Below are positions 45,182 through 55,880 of a DNA stretch of 64,000 nt, in pieces; positions within the stretch are counted from its first letter, which is position 1; each line of letters starts with the position of its first letter. Made by a program: the position numbers and the translations under genes. This DNA comes from [Phialemoniopsis] sp. UDSM-2020 (Eukaryota > Ascomycota > Sordariomycetes > Thyridiales > Thyridiaceae). The stretch is from NCBI GenBank assembly GCA_018873225.1, contig JAEILZ010000005.1:1798001-1862000 (forward strand), read 5' to 3'. Below the pieces are notes generated by a model. It searched no databases. It saw nothing but the letters and a program-made list of their open reading frames with translations, and was not told where the DNA came from.

Positions 45182-48100
45182 ATGACTTCGTCTTCAGGCG
45201 CCGGTCCCTCGAACGACAAGCCTTCTCAACACCACCAGCACCCAGAGTCGTTCCCCCTGCACAGTCTAGCGCCGATAGCTGCTTCATCACGCAGGACCCG
45301 ACCCACGTCTGACCCGGCCTCCACCTCCCCTCCCGAGCCCACACCTGATACGACACCCGATGCATATATACCGCCTGCGCCGCTCCATCCGCAAGTAGAA
45401 TCAAAAGAGCGCCGGTCCTCCTTCCATGGCAGCTTGCCAGACTTTGGGGAGGACAACGCCGACGAGTCTTGCCCGCCGAGCCCCCGCTCCCCGACGAATG
45501 CGCCCATGAACCAGTCGGCGCCCTTCCTGCGCTCCTCCGCCAGCTTCAGGAAACCTTCGTATGGAGCCATATCCCTGAGCTCCGTCTCGTCCAGCGCGGC
45601 TTCCGTTGCCGAGAGCGAGGACGGGCCCTCCTCTGCCGTCAGCGATGCCGGCTTCGCCTTCGAGCACCCCTACCGGGATGCCTCAACGAGGAGGCGGTCG
45701 GATGCCTACCTGCCCGAGCTAGGGTCTATGAGGCGCTCGGCCAGGCAGTCCGAAGACCTTGGCTCGTCTACCGTACTAGGTGGTCTCGAAGGGCGGTTCG
45801 GCATCACAGAAGGTGCTCTTCCAAGCGCCAACGTCGACGATGACAAGGACATCGACGATGAGAGCGACGGGGGGCTTTTCGAGGGCAGCAATGTCTTCGA
45901 TGAGGATGACCCGCCTGACAATTCGCCATACCCTCAAGTCAGGGCATCGGTGGCACCCGTAGACAATACGGCCCTGTCAATAAATACTCCTCGAATGTGG
46001 GTATTGTCGACCTTGTTCTCAATGCTCGGATCGTCGACCAATCTCTTCTTCTCTCTTCGATATCCCAGTGTCGCTATCACTCCGGTGATAGCTTTGCTGC
46101 TAGTCCACCCTTTGGGTCTCGCGTGGGACTATTTTCTCAAGCGGCACGATGATCCTTACGAAGAGTTCATCGATGGAGTCAGGTCATCAGTCGGAACTCC
46201 AGAGTCACCCACTACAGACGCGGATTCTATACCTTATCGCAAGAGGACCACATGGGACCGTTTGCGACTGTGGCTCGCTCAAGGACACTGGAACGAAAAG
46301 GAACATTCCTGTGTCTACGTGAGCAGCAATATCTCATTCGGCTTCGCTTTTGCGACCGACGTCATCGTGGAACAAACACAATTCTACAAGCAAGATGCCC
46401 CCATCACCTACCAACTCTTGTTGATCCTGTCGACTCAAATCTTGGGCTACACTTTCGCCGGCCTCACGAGGCGATTCTTGGTTCGGCCTAGCGGCATGAT
46501 CTGGCCGTCGACCCTCATGTCCGCTGCCATGTTTACGACTTTGCATAAGGAAGAAAACAAGCCGGCGAATGGCTGGAGGATCAGCCGGTGGAATTTCTTT
46601 TACATTGTCTTCGTCTCAGCCTTCGCCTTCTACTTCCTGCCCGGGCTGTTATTCCCCGCTCTCAGTTATTTCAACGTCATCACTTGGTTCGCGCCAAAGA
46701 ATGTTGTTATATCCAACCTATTCGGGGTTACGTCTGGTCTTGGTCTGTTCCCAATGACATTTGACTGGGCTCAGATTGCATATATTGGTTCGCCGCTGTT
46801 GACGCCCTTCTGGGCTGCGATGAACGTGGTCGGCGGCCTTGTACTTGTCATGTGGATCATGGCGCCCATTGCGTACTACAGCAATTGGTTGTACTCGTCG
46901 TTTATGCCGATCCTGTCGGCAGCCGTGTTTGACAATACGGGGCATGTCTACGACGTCAGCAAGATTTTGACCCACGATTTTGTTTTCGACCGCGAGGCAT
47001 ATCAGAACTATAGCCGTGTCTTCTTGCCCATTACTTATGTTCTGAGCTATGGCGTGCAATTTGCAGGACTGGCATCGTTGCTCACACACACCGTCTGCTG
47101 GCACGGTAAGGATATCTGGACGCAATGGCGAGTGTCGCTCAAAGAAGCGAAAGAGGACTCCAACGCTGCATATCAGCCCCTGGATACGGGACGCGGTGGA
47201 ACGTATCCCACGTCCAGCAACGGCAACTCGCATGAGAGCCTTAACAGGTCGAGCTCGGGTATCGATAATTTGATGGGCAAGGAGGATGTCCACAACCGCC
47301 TGATGAGGAGGTACAAAGATGCGCCCATGATTTGGTACCTGCTCACGTTTGTATCAATGACTGCCATCGGCATCTTTGTGGTTGAGTAGTGAGTTAGACC
47401 CGGCCCATTGACCGTATGCATTGTACTAATCTTAGCAGCTACCCAATCCATCTTCCGTGGTACGGCCTGCTCCTCGCGCTGGGCATCTGCAGCATCCTCT
47501 TCATCCCCATCGGCATCATTATGGCTGTCACCAATCAACACAGCAGTATTTACCTAATCTGCCAGCTGGTCTGCGGCGCCGTGTTTCCCGGCCGTCCGGT
47601 AGCCAACATGGTCTTTGTGACGTACGGCTACATCTCATCCGCTCAGGGCATCAAGTTCGCCGCCGACCTCAAGTTGGGCCACTACATGAAGATCCCGCCA
47701 CGAATATTGTTCGCGGTGCAGATGGTAGCGACCATTGTGTCGTCGCTCACCCAGATCGGCGTCCTCAACTGGATGTTCCACAACGTGCCACGGCTGTGCA
47801 CACCCGAGGCGATTAATGGTTTCACGTGTCCGATAGCTAGGGTGCACTTCAACGGTTCTATCCTTTGGGGTGTTGTCGGCCCAGCTGAATTCTTCGGTCC
47901 CGGGGCCACGTACAGGCCACTGGTCTGGTGTTTCCTGATCGGGGCTGTCGCGCCGATTCCTCTCTGGCTCTACGGACGGAACAGACGGACTAGCATCATC
48001 CGCAAGATCAACCTGCCTGTGCTGCTGGGCTCTCTCGGGTGGATTCCGCCAGCGACGGGGCTGAACTTCTCGGTCTGGGCCGTCGTGTGCTACATCTTCA

Positions 48101-48342
48101 ACTACCTGATCAAGAACCGCGCGGCGGGCTGGTGGGCCAAGTACACCATGACGCTGAGCGCGGCGCTCGACTCGGCGCTGGCGTGCGGCATCGTAGTCGT
48201 CTTCTTCACGTTTGTCTACCCGGGCTGGATGGACGGCTTCAAGTGGTGGGGGACCGAGGTCTACAAGCAGGGTTGCGACTGGACGGCCTGCGCGTACAAG
48301 ACGGTGCCGGAGGGCGGGCACTTTGGGCCTAGCACGTGGTGA
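45182..48342 (+). CDS. OPT-family oligopeptide transporter with long cytosolic N terminus
   Basis: Proton-coupled plasma- or organelle-membrane transporter of the OPT family, whose members carry small peptides, glutathione or metal chelates. Two exons, 45182-47388 and 47439-48342, with a 50-bp GTGAGT...TACTAAT...AGCAG intron in phase 2, give 1,036 aa; splicing forms FVVE-YYPIHLPW. Residues 1-270 are hydrophilic, serine/proline-rich and acidic (DDDKDIDDESDGG). Membrane segments start at WVLSTLFSMLGSSTNLFFSL (about 272) and continue to the end, about 14-16 in all. Family blocks include FNVITWFAPKNVVISNLFG, GLGLFPMTFDWAQI and GSLGWIPPATGLNFSVW. Yeast OPT1 and OPT2 have shorter N-terminal extensions. 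The exact substrate cannot be read from the sequence. It is divergent from FAU1 and convergent with the GT31-like gene (369 bp between stops). Confidence 0.93.
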
Positions 48343-48711
48343 AAGGCGTGGTTTATGTTGGAGGAGATGGGTTATCATTGCATTATTTAGGATATCATGG
48401 GTTCAAATGGATTAAGCGCTGTTTTCAAGAAGTCCTCGTGTTTCAAGGGAGTCTGCCTGCGTGCCCTTGAACAGTTTGGTTCCAAAGGCCAATGCCGCGA
48501 TACGTGAATTCAACCCTACCAAATTCGTGAGCGAATAAAGTATGCATCATCTTTATGTTTAGATTCTGGCTATATGTTTCTACCAAGCCAGTCAAAGCGT
48601 AGTTAGCTTCTGATATATGTGCGCTTTCTTTTCTCACGATGTTCTCTCACTTTGAGTGCACCGTGTCTCCTGGGGGGTTCGTATTGCTTATAATGCCCAT
48701 CCCATCTCCCT
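48343..48711. other. Convergent intergenic region
   Basis: It lies between the stops of the OPT gene and the GT31-like gene and should hold 3' UTRs. No other structure is seen. Confidence 0.5.
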
Positions 48712-50406
48712 TCACGGCTCCCAGATCAGCACAATGACCGAGTCTTCGTTGGCCGGCTGCTCGTCGGTATGGAACGTGTCGCCGTACCACCGGTCGTCGA
48801 GGTCGTACGAGCTGCTCGCCCCGCGCCTTTTGATGTACGCCTGCCACACCTCGCCCCGGGCGTTGATCCTCGAGTCGAGCAGGCGCCACGTCCGCTTGGG
48901 CCCCCTCCACGCGACGACCTTGACCTCGCCCGCCCGCTGCCTGTCGCTGTCGTCGATCACGAGCCTCTTGTCCACGCTCGCGCCGCGCGGCTGCTGCGTC
49001 AGCATCTTGCCCTTACTGCTACCGTCCTTCTCCTTCTGCTTTTGCTGCTGCTTCTGCTTCTTGCGCAGCGGCACGGCCTCGACGCCGTCCGGGTAGTGCG
49101 ACAGCGTGAAGCCGTTGACGAGCACCCAGTCGTCGGCGAAGCGGAAGCGCTGCAGGAAGCAGTCCTCGCCGCAGGCCGAGGCGACCTCGTGGCCCCGCCC
49201 GGCCTCGAAGCGGTGCCAGTTGCGGTAGTGGTGCAGCGCGAGGGCGGGGACGCCGCTGCCGTACCCTTCGTTGCTGATGCCGTCGGCGGCGTAGAGCTCG
49301 TCGTCCGAGGGCGAGTACAGGCTCGGCAGGACGTGCAGGTCCGCCTTGGTGCGGCGCGAGAGGCAGCGGTAGAGCTGCTGGTCCCACTGCTCGCCCGCCG
49401 AGGAGGAGGTACTGCTGCTGTCGTCGTCGTCGCCGCCGCCGCTGCGCAGGCAGCGCAGGTCCGCGACGCGCTCGGCCATGGGCGGGGTGAGGAAGACGGC
49501 GCCGCCGCCGTAGGTCAGCGTCGTATTGCCCTCGACGACCCAGTCCGACTGCCGGTCCGAGGGGGCGCCGATGTAGAACTCCTTGCTCGGGCTGAACTTG
49601 GATAGCTTGCGCAGGAGGCGGTCCATGCTCGGAAAGAAGACGTCGTCGTCGGCGAGAGCGAGGTACTTGGCCCCGGCCTCGTCGCTGCGCTTCCTGAGCT
49701 GCTCGACCAGCTGCCCGTAGCGCGCGGCGTTGTCGGCGCCGGGCTCGGCGTGGATCACAGCGACGTCGATGCCGTTGGCCTGTAGGAGCTCCGAGATACG
49801 CCTGAGCTGTGCGTCGGTCGCCTGCTGGAGGGCGAGCAGGAGACCAGCGCCGTTGGATTTGCCACGACCGTCGGTGAGCCACCGAGCCCAATCGTGGATC
49901 AGGGTGTTATTTTGATATGTCAGCCGCGTGTAAGTGGTGCTTATCCCAAACAGCACGCTTGACGCATCGACCTGGTCGGGAGTCGCGCTCCTGCTAACGG
50001 AGAGCTTCATGCCCTCGTCCGCCTGGAGGGTGACAACGTAGTCATCCAGGTCCACTCTCCTCAGACCGTGAGGCATAAAACTAGAGGACACTTCGGTCAT
50101 TGATAGCCTCTTGGATGCTTCGTAGGTTGTTTGTATCCGCTGTGCGAACCAGGAGACATCCCTCGTCAGACCATGGGCGCGACTTAGATACTTTAGATAG
50201 GTGACCTCTTCGGTCCTGCCGATACTCTTGTTCTTCCAGTCATACCAGGGATTCGTCGTCCCTTCCGTATCCTGGTATATGGACGGTCTCTGTGGGGGCC
50301 GACGGTTGAGTCTGGCTCCAAAGAGAAGGAAAGAGGCGATGAGCAGACAAGCTACTATCTGGATCGTCCTCACCTGCCCATAGGGCAGAACTCGCGTGGC
50401 GAGCAT
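48712..50406 (-). CDS. Fringe-like (GT31-type) type II membrane glycosyltransferase
   Basis: One exon, 564 aa from the ATG at 50406 (MLATRVLPYG); the frame extends 19 codons upstream but only from a TTG. A short cytosolic tail and one signal anchor (about 12-30, VACLLIASFLLFGARL) suggest a Golgi type II enzyme. A luminal stem follows. The catalytic region has AKYLALADDDVFFPSMDRLL with the DDD metal-binding motif near residue 250, then YIGAPSDRQSDW, TYGGGAVFLTPPMAERV and a downstream ALHHYRNWH, the order seen in Fringe and other fungal GT31-like proteins. Two low-complexity insertions stand out: GGGDDDDSSSTSSS near 327 and KKQKQQQKQKEKD near 453. These are unlikely to be catalytic. The donor and acceptor sugars are not evident. 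The very GC-rich coding strand creates long antisense open frames. Confidence 0.88.
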   Translation of the reverse strand: MLATRVLPYGQVRTIQIVACLLIASFLLFGARLNRRPPQRPSIYQDTEGTTNPWYDWKNKSIGRTEEVTYLKYLSRAHGLTRDVSWFAQRIQTTYEASKRLSMTEVSSSFMPHGLRRVDLDDYVVTLQADEGMKLSVSRSATPDQVDASSVLFGISTTYTRLTYQNNTLIHDWARWLTDGRGKSNGAGLLLALQQATDAQLRRISELLQANGIDVAVIHAEPGADNAARYGQLVEQLRKRSDEAGAKYLALADDDVFFPSMDRLLRKLSKFSPSKEFYIGAPSDRQSDWVVEGNTTLTYGGGAVFLTPPMAERVADLRCLRSGGGDDDDSSSTSSSAGEQWDQQLYRCLSRRTKADLHVLPSLYSPSDDELYAADGISNEGYGSGVPALALHHYRNWHRFEAGRGHEVASACGEDCFLQRFRFADDWVLVNGFTLSHYPDGVEAVPLRKKQKQQQKQKEKDGSSKGKMLTQQPRGASVDKRLVIDDSDRQRAGEVKVVAWRGPKRTWRLLDSRINARGEVWQAYIKRRGASSSYDLDDRWYGDTFHTDEQPANEDSVIVLIWEP

Positions 50407-51468
50407 GTTGTTTAAGAAATGTTCTAAGTAGGATGGAAGGGAATAAAGGACAATGAAATACAATTCACCCAGCCTGAAGCCAGATGGGCCGTTGGTAAGG
50501 GAGAAAAAGGGTAGGTAAACGAGTGACTGAGAGTGAGAGACCTCAAGAGACCTGTAAGAGCATGGCTTAGATCGCGACGATTCCCAGGCTTGTCGCCGAG
50601 AAGACCAAGAAATCAGGGTCGCTTGGCTGTGATGGCGATATCAGACATTGAGCCAGCGAGACCAGGGCTTGACATTAGCGATGGCACAGCATTGATATCC
50701 AGAGCACACTTTCTGTTGGAAGAAGAAGAAAAGAAGGTTGCCGGTGGTCAAGTGTTGGCGGCAATGCCCAGATCCAAGTCATCCCTGGCCCGGTATTTCG
50801 TTTCACGGTCACTATCTCCGGGGGCATGGCTGCCACCCTCATTCCCCTTTACACGCGGCAGTAATGCCAAGTAGACTGCATACTAGGCCATTTATGACAG
50901 TGGGCATTCTCCAAAGTCGGGTGCTCCTCATGATAGGATACAGACTAGATTCTTGGGGTGCCATCCTGTTCCTTGAATCAGGCTGAATTAGGCCAAAAAC
51001 GCGGAAGCAATCTCAGGAGATAGCTCCGGGGAAGGTCTGGGGGAGAGATATGATTTGTCTAGAACACGTCGAGACTCACAGACGTCGAGCGCAATGCGGC
51101 TGCAGACATGGGGGCTTGCATGAAATGGGAGTAAGACAGGGGTAAAATCAGGGATCCATGCTGCAGTGAGGGGCCCGGCGTGCAGACCAAGCGAACCGTT
51201 GTAAACTGTTTTAACTGCTTCTAGCTGCCCATCATTTTACACTTTTTCGCCTCCTCCCTCAATTAAATCCCACACCCTGTACATGCCGGCCGCTTTCCTC
51301 CTATCGTGTCATAGGGGGCCTTTCATGCGCGGTTGCATCACGCGTCTTGCATATGGCTGGATGGTGTGTCACCACAATTGACTTCCAGCTCTTTATGATA
51401 CACCTGAGTTGCAGCAATCCTATACGAATCCCAACCGTCTGTTAATGGCCACACTGACTGACTCTTCC
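50407..51468. other. Intergenic: GT31-like promoter and SLATT gene 3' flank
   Basis: 1.06 kb without a recognisable gene. Frames at 50533-50874 and 50738-50986 have no similarity. The left side is the promoter of the glycosyltransferase gene. Confidence 0.45.
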
Positions 51469-52289
51469 TCATCTCGTTATATGTGCCATGATGTTCGGAG
51501 CAGAGGTGTCGCCGGCGATGGCGTTGCTCGAGACATAGCTGGCTGGCTGATTTGCCTGGACAACCGTGTTGACACGCTCAAACTTGTCGTATAGTTCGAC
51601 AATGAGCTCGTCCAACTCCTGGTCATATTCCACAATTCTTGTGTCGAGCAGCTCCCTTGGCAAGTATCAGTATGAAACCAACAAGAAGTCTTGGGCACCA
51701 AAGTGCTGGCCGATCCGCCTTACCTCATATAGCTCTCAATGTGCGCGAACTCGAACCGGTTCGATCTATATCTATCTGGCAAGCCGCTATTGTGGATGAG
51801 AGCAAGGATGCCGGCGATGACGGTCTGGACCACCGCGATGATGGTGATGGCCGTGCCGTCGTCGGCTTTGACCGTGCCCAAAGCCGTCAACACGGCGCCC
51901 AGAACAACCTGGACTATCATCATAGTACCACGGCAAATGCTGATGAAATGAAATAGGATGCGATACTTGGTCCGCTGGGTCACTATGTCTCGGTACAGCC
52001 CGGAAGGAAGACCCTTTGGAGGAAAACACCACGAGGTAGGATGGACGGGCCGCTGGTGTTCAAGGTCCCTGGTAGCACCGATCGCATGTGCGAGCCTTGC
52101 CCACTCGTCCGCACTTAAGAATCGCTTGCGCGTGTTTCTGTGCGACGAAGGAGTTGGGGCTGAAGGAACAGTATCGTGAATCGAGGGCATTGGATGGTGT
52201 GGTTCCTGAGTGCTATCGCCTTGCAGACCGAGGTCAAGCTGTGGTAGTGTGAGGAAAGGTGAGGTCCTGGAAACCCTTTCGGTGGCCAT
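51469..52289 (-). CDS. Fungal SLATT-domain two-TM membrane protein
   Basis: Two exons, 51724-52289 and 51469-51655, with a 68-bp GTAAGG...CCAAG intron in phase 2, give 250 aa; the splice forms ESYM-RELLDTRIVEYDQEL. A longer frame upstream starts only at a TTG, so the ATG at 52289 (MATERVSRTS) is used. A disordered N terminus leads to the fungal SLATT pattern: FLSADEWARLAHAIGAT, then GLYRDIVTQRTKYRILFHFIS, two transmembrane helices (about 116-137, VQVVLGAVLTALGTV, and 144-163, ITIIAVVQTVIAGILALI) and the hallmark HNSGLPDRYR, followed by a helical C-terminal tail. SLATT (SMODS and SLOG-associating 2TM effector) domains were defined in bacterial nucleotide-second-messenger conflict systems as predicted pore-forming effectors; many fungi carry stand-alone versions of unknown role. 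No sensor or nucleotidyltransferase gene lies nearby, so membership of a defence system here is inference only. Confidence 0.85.
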
Positions 52290-53111
52290 GATGTCCAGAT
52301 CAGACCAGAGATAGAGTGTAAACAGGGTGGGCAGTGTCAAGATACAACCTTGGTCGATATGGGTGTCGCCGTCATCGACACCCAAGGGATGTCGTGAGCC
52401 TTCAAGCTTTCAAGATGGTCAGTTTATATCATACTGAAGGCACGGCCACTGATGTCGCCACCGCCGTTCAAGGCTATGGAGGCAACGACGATGCACGGAG
52501 TTGAGGTTGCACCTTCCCGGCAACGGTACCATTCAGACTCGAGATCACATCGTCACCTGCTGCTTTTCTTCCGCTCCGCCCGGCTTGATGAGGCAAAAGA
52601 GCAGAAAGAGCCGCCGCTCTGAAAACGTGCTCTTCCAACGCGGGTTCGTGCATGATATATTTACACGAGGTGACATAGGTAAGATGTTGCCTTGTGGTAA
52701 GTGATATCGTGTGTTCACATGGGCATCTTGGGGAACACCACTCCGCCTTGGGGCGGAAAGTGTCGGAGTCTACTGCTCCTTAACATCTCCATAATAACGA
52801 AATCCTACTTCACACTCCCTAGTTCCAGCAAAAGACGTAGTCGAAATGTAACAATATCTAGACACATGAGGCTCGAGCAACGAAGCACAGTCTGTACTAG
52901 AATGAGATAGGCATGTCAATACCCCAGAGCATCCCTAGAATAGTGGGGATATAGACCCTGGACAGCGTGCTAAATGCTGCAGGGATTGACCAATCACCAC
53001 CAAAAATGATGTGGCTCTAAATTTATTAGCGGCCGCTCTTTTGACCATAGAAAAAAAATTCCATGTGAAGCTCGAAGTGAGGCCTTCTGGCTCACCAATG
53101 CCTAGATCTAC
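52290..53111. promoter_or_regulatory. Divergent promoter region, SLATT gene / TRM1
   Basis: 822 bp between two divergent start codons. A CCAAT box (52990-52994, within GATTGACCAATC) lies about 120 bp before the TRM1 ATG. Nothing else is recognised. Confidence 0.5.
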
Positions 53112-55187
53112 ATGCGCCGGTTCTTTCACCCAACCCTCCTCACCTCGACCCTGAGGCACGCCAGCCCTTCGTCTCCTCCTCGCTGCTGCTTCCTCAAGGC
53201 CTCTCGCAGCATCATGACCGAAGCCCAGGACATCTCGGCGATTCCCGCCCCAGGCCAAGCCATCGTTCACGATGGCAAGCGCTACACCACCATTAAGGAG
53301 GGGCTTGCCCATATCCTCGTCCCCCAAGGCCCGGACACCAAACACGGCGCCCACAAGACGTCAAAAGGCGACGACGAGGGCAGCCAACAAGTTTTCTACA
53401 ATCCCATTCAGCAGTTCAACCGCGATCTGAGCGTCCTCGCGATCAGGGCGCATGTCACCGAGATGCTGGCTACAAGGGGCAAGAAGTCTGCTCGGCAGAA
53501 TGGGAAGAAGAGGAAGCGCCAGGACATCAAGGAAGAGGCAGACGGTGAAGGTGCCAGGAAGCTAGAGAAGCTCTCTGACACATCTACTCAAAGTTCTTCG
53601 GCTCAAGCAACAGAGAACACCGGGATCAAGGCGGAGGAATCTGCCCCAGCTGCTCAAGCTGCTGCCGAGATCGATACTGGCACAGAGACAGCCCCTGACC
53701 CTCCCAAGGGGCCGAAAGTGAGAGTACTAGATGCCTTATCGGCTACAGGCCTACGAGCTCTACGCTACGCACACGAGCTTCCTTTTAACACCTTGGTAAC
53801 GGCAAACGACTTGCTGACTGCGGCTACCGAAGCTATCAAACTCAACGCGAAGCACAATCGGTTAGAAGACAAGATCACGGTCTCCAAGGGCGATGCCCTT
53901 GCGCACATGTACTCTCTGATAGCAAAGGAGCTTAACAACTCCCACGAGGGCAACACCAAGACTGAGAAATACGACGTGATTGACCTCGATCCCTACGGAT
54001 CAGCTGCTTCGTTCTTTGACGCTGCCCTCCAGTCGGTGAGGGATGATGGCGGCCTTCTTTGTGTCACATGCACTGATGCCGGAGTCTGGGCATCTCAAGG
54101 CTATCCGGAAAAGACGTTTGCTCTTTACGGTGGCATCCCTATGAAAGGGAGCCATTCTCACGAGGCTGGGATCCGTATCATCCTCCACGGAATCATGTCT
54201 TCTGCTGCTCGCTATGGTCTAATCATTGAACCACTCCTGTCACTATCAATCGACTTTTACTGCCGAGTCTTCGTCCGGGTCAGGAGGTCTCCAGCTGGTG
54301 TCAAGTTCCAGGCAGGCAAAACGATGGTTGTCTACAACTGTGACCAAGGATGTGGATCTTGGTCGACACAGATGCTCCTGAGAAACCGGACGCAACAGAA
54401 CAAGAGCGGTAATGGGGTTTTCTACAAGCACAGCTTTGCCATGGCTCCCACAGCGGAACCAAAATGCGCGCATTGCGGCATGAAGACGCACCTCTCGGGC
54501 CCAATGTACGCGGGTCACATTCACTCTCCTGAGTTCGTCCAGAGTATACTCAAGCTACTCCCCGAAGTGTCGACCGATACCTATCAGACTACCGAGCGCA
54601 TTCGAGGCATGCTGCACACCGCACTTGAAGAGGTCATGGAACTGCCAAATGTGGTCGAAGAGTCAAAGGACAAAATGGAGGTAGATGCAGGAAAGGGGGA
54701 AGCGGAAACCAAAGTTGAGAGATCGAGAGAAGACGAGCTCGCCGCACTGGACCCGTGTCCGTTGTTCTTCCTGCCTACTCAGACAGCAAGGGTTATGCAT
54801 TGTCAGACACCAGGAGACGATATGATGCGAGGTGCTCTGCGCCACTTAGGATATGAGGCTAGGAGGAGTCACTGCAAAGGCGGAAGCATCAAGACAAACG
54901 CGCCGTGGTCTGTTATTTGGGACATCATGAGGGAATGGGTTCGTCAGAAGGCACCTGTCAAGGAGGAGAACATCAAGCCGGGAACAGCCGCCTACACCCT
55001 GCTCCGGCTGGGCCAACCATCGCAGAATCACGCAGATGAGGGCAGAGGCGAGGCGGAGGCCAAGCCAAAGCTCGAGGTCGTCTTTGACGAGAAACTCGGG
55101 CGCGAGCCAAACAAGCAAAAGCTGGTCCGGTATCAAGCAAATCCTCGCGAGAATTGGGGTCCGATGGCCCGGGCCAGGGGCAAATGA
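53112..55187 (+). CDS. TRM1: tRNA (guanine26-N2)-dimethyltransferase Trm1
   Basis: Methylates G26 of tRNAs twice, using S-adenosylmethionine, in nucleus, cytosol and mitochondria. A single intronless frame of 691 aa. Two in-frame start codons suggest two products: from ATG 53112 a basic, acid-free presequence (MRRFFHPTLLTSTLRHASP...), and from ATG 53214 (residue 35, MTEAQDIS) a form without it. Core motifs: YTTIKEGLAHILVP, FYNPIQQFNRDLSV, the SAM-binding VLDALSATGLRALRYA (about 204-219), DVIDLDPYGSA (about 288-298, catalytic Asp-Pro-Tyr), CVTCTDAGVWA, and a zinc-like CDQGCG/CAHCG pair around 415-460. The C terminus has ARRSHCKGGSIKTNAPW, the family's tRNA-binding end. A lysine/acid-rich insertion (about 118-198) is fungal-specific. 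The length is somewhat greater than yeast Trm1 (about 570 aa) because of such insertions. Confidence 0.96.
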   Translation: MRRFFHPTLLTSTLRHASPSSPPRCCFLKASRSIMTEAQDISAIPAPGQAIVHDGKRYTTIKEGLAHILVPQGPDTKHGAHKTSKGDDEGSQQVFYNPIQQFNRDLSVLAIRAHVTEMLATRGKKSARQNGKKRKRQDIKEEADGEGARKLEKLSDTSTQSSSAQATENTGIKAEESAPAAQAAAEIDTGTETAPDPPKGPKVRVLDALSATGLRALRYAHELPFNTLVTANDLLTAATEAIKLNAKHNRLEDKITVSKGDALAHMYSLIAKELNNSHEGNTKTEKYDVIDLDPYGSAASFFDAALQSVRDDGGLLCVTCTDAGVWASQGYPEKTFALYGGIPMKGSHSHEAGIRIILHGIMSSAARYGLIIEPLLSLSIDFYCRVFVRVRRSPAGVKFQAGKTMVVYNCDQGCGSWSTQMLLRNRTQQNKSGNGVFYKHSFAMAPTAEPKCAHCGMKTHLSGPMYAGHIHSPEFVQSILKLLPEVSTDTYQTTERIRGMLHTALEEVMELPNVVEESKDKMEVDAGKGEAETKVERSREDELAALDPCPLFFLPTQTARVMHCQTPGDDMMRGALRHLGYEARRSHCKGGSIKTNAPWSVIWDIMREWVRQKAPVKEENIKPGTAAYTLLRLGQPSQNHADEGRGEAEAKPKLEVVFDEKLGREPNKQKLVRYQANPRENWGPMARARGK

Positions 55188-55880
55188 TGATTATTCAAGG
55201 TACCACCAAAAAGGAGACGGCACGGCGAGAGCCTCGCAACACTGTATGATACCCGCCCTTGAGGCAAATGCAATTGAAACAAAATCCAATCGGCTGTGGC
55301 ACATTTGTCTCTGCTGCCTGTCCCACCCACCTCGCTCACCCACACCCTATAAGCATTCTTTGTGATAGGATCATATCCCGCAAATATGGCGGGATTTGCA
55401 TTGTACGGAGCTCATAAAATAGTGTGCTACAGACAAGAGCAGACCGCCCCTTGAAATCGGCTCCGCTTGCTTGAGATGATGAGTGCGGCTTAGCTCGGGA
55501 GCCACCGCACGCATCGGGGCGGGCTTCTGACTCAATGCTCCGGTCTCATCGCCATTACTAAGGCTCCCTCCACAGCAAATGCCGCCCAAGACACGACATC
55601 GAGAGCAAGATGGATTCACAGCTGCAGAAGGGTGCATATGCCAGTACCCGCTTGTGAATCTTGTCTGTGCCGCCGTTTTGCGTTACCGTCCGTGTCTCTG
55701 TCTACGTGCCAACCCCACACCCTAAACCTACTACTAGTACATTAATAATTGGATCTTCCGTTTTACCTCGGAGCCCTCGCGGAGCTGTCAGATATAAACC
55801 TCTCCATCTTGAGGGGATTTGGGCCATTTGTTTGATACCGAAGTACCAAGTTGAACGACTTTGAGCAGTTGCAGCAATCA
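55188..55880. other. Intergenic: TRM1 3' flank and lipid-kinase promoter
   Basis: No gene recognised; a minus-strand frame at 55371-55637 looks random. The right end contains a TATA-like element. Confidence 0.5.
55793..55798 (+). promoter_or_regulatory. TATA-like box of the lipid-kinase-like gene
   Basis: TATAAA, 83 bp upstream of the ATG at 55881. This is the right distance for a fungal TATA box with a short 5' UTR, but there is no transcript evidence. Confidence 0.4.

Noticed and set aside
48769..49891. Long frames in other phases and on the opposite strand of the GT31-like gene (278 and 290 codons)
   Set aside because: They come from very high GC at codon position three, which removes stops. 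Their translations are Arg/Ala/Val-rich with no motifs.
52290..52385. 32-codon extension of the SLATT gene
   Set aside because: It starts at TTG and its translation has no conserved feature; the ATG at 52289 is preferred.
55851..55880. Ten-codon N-terminal extension of the lipid-kinase gene
   Set aside because: It begins at TTG, not ATG; the first ATG in frame is at 55881 with a TATA-like box at a suitable distance.
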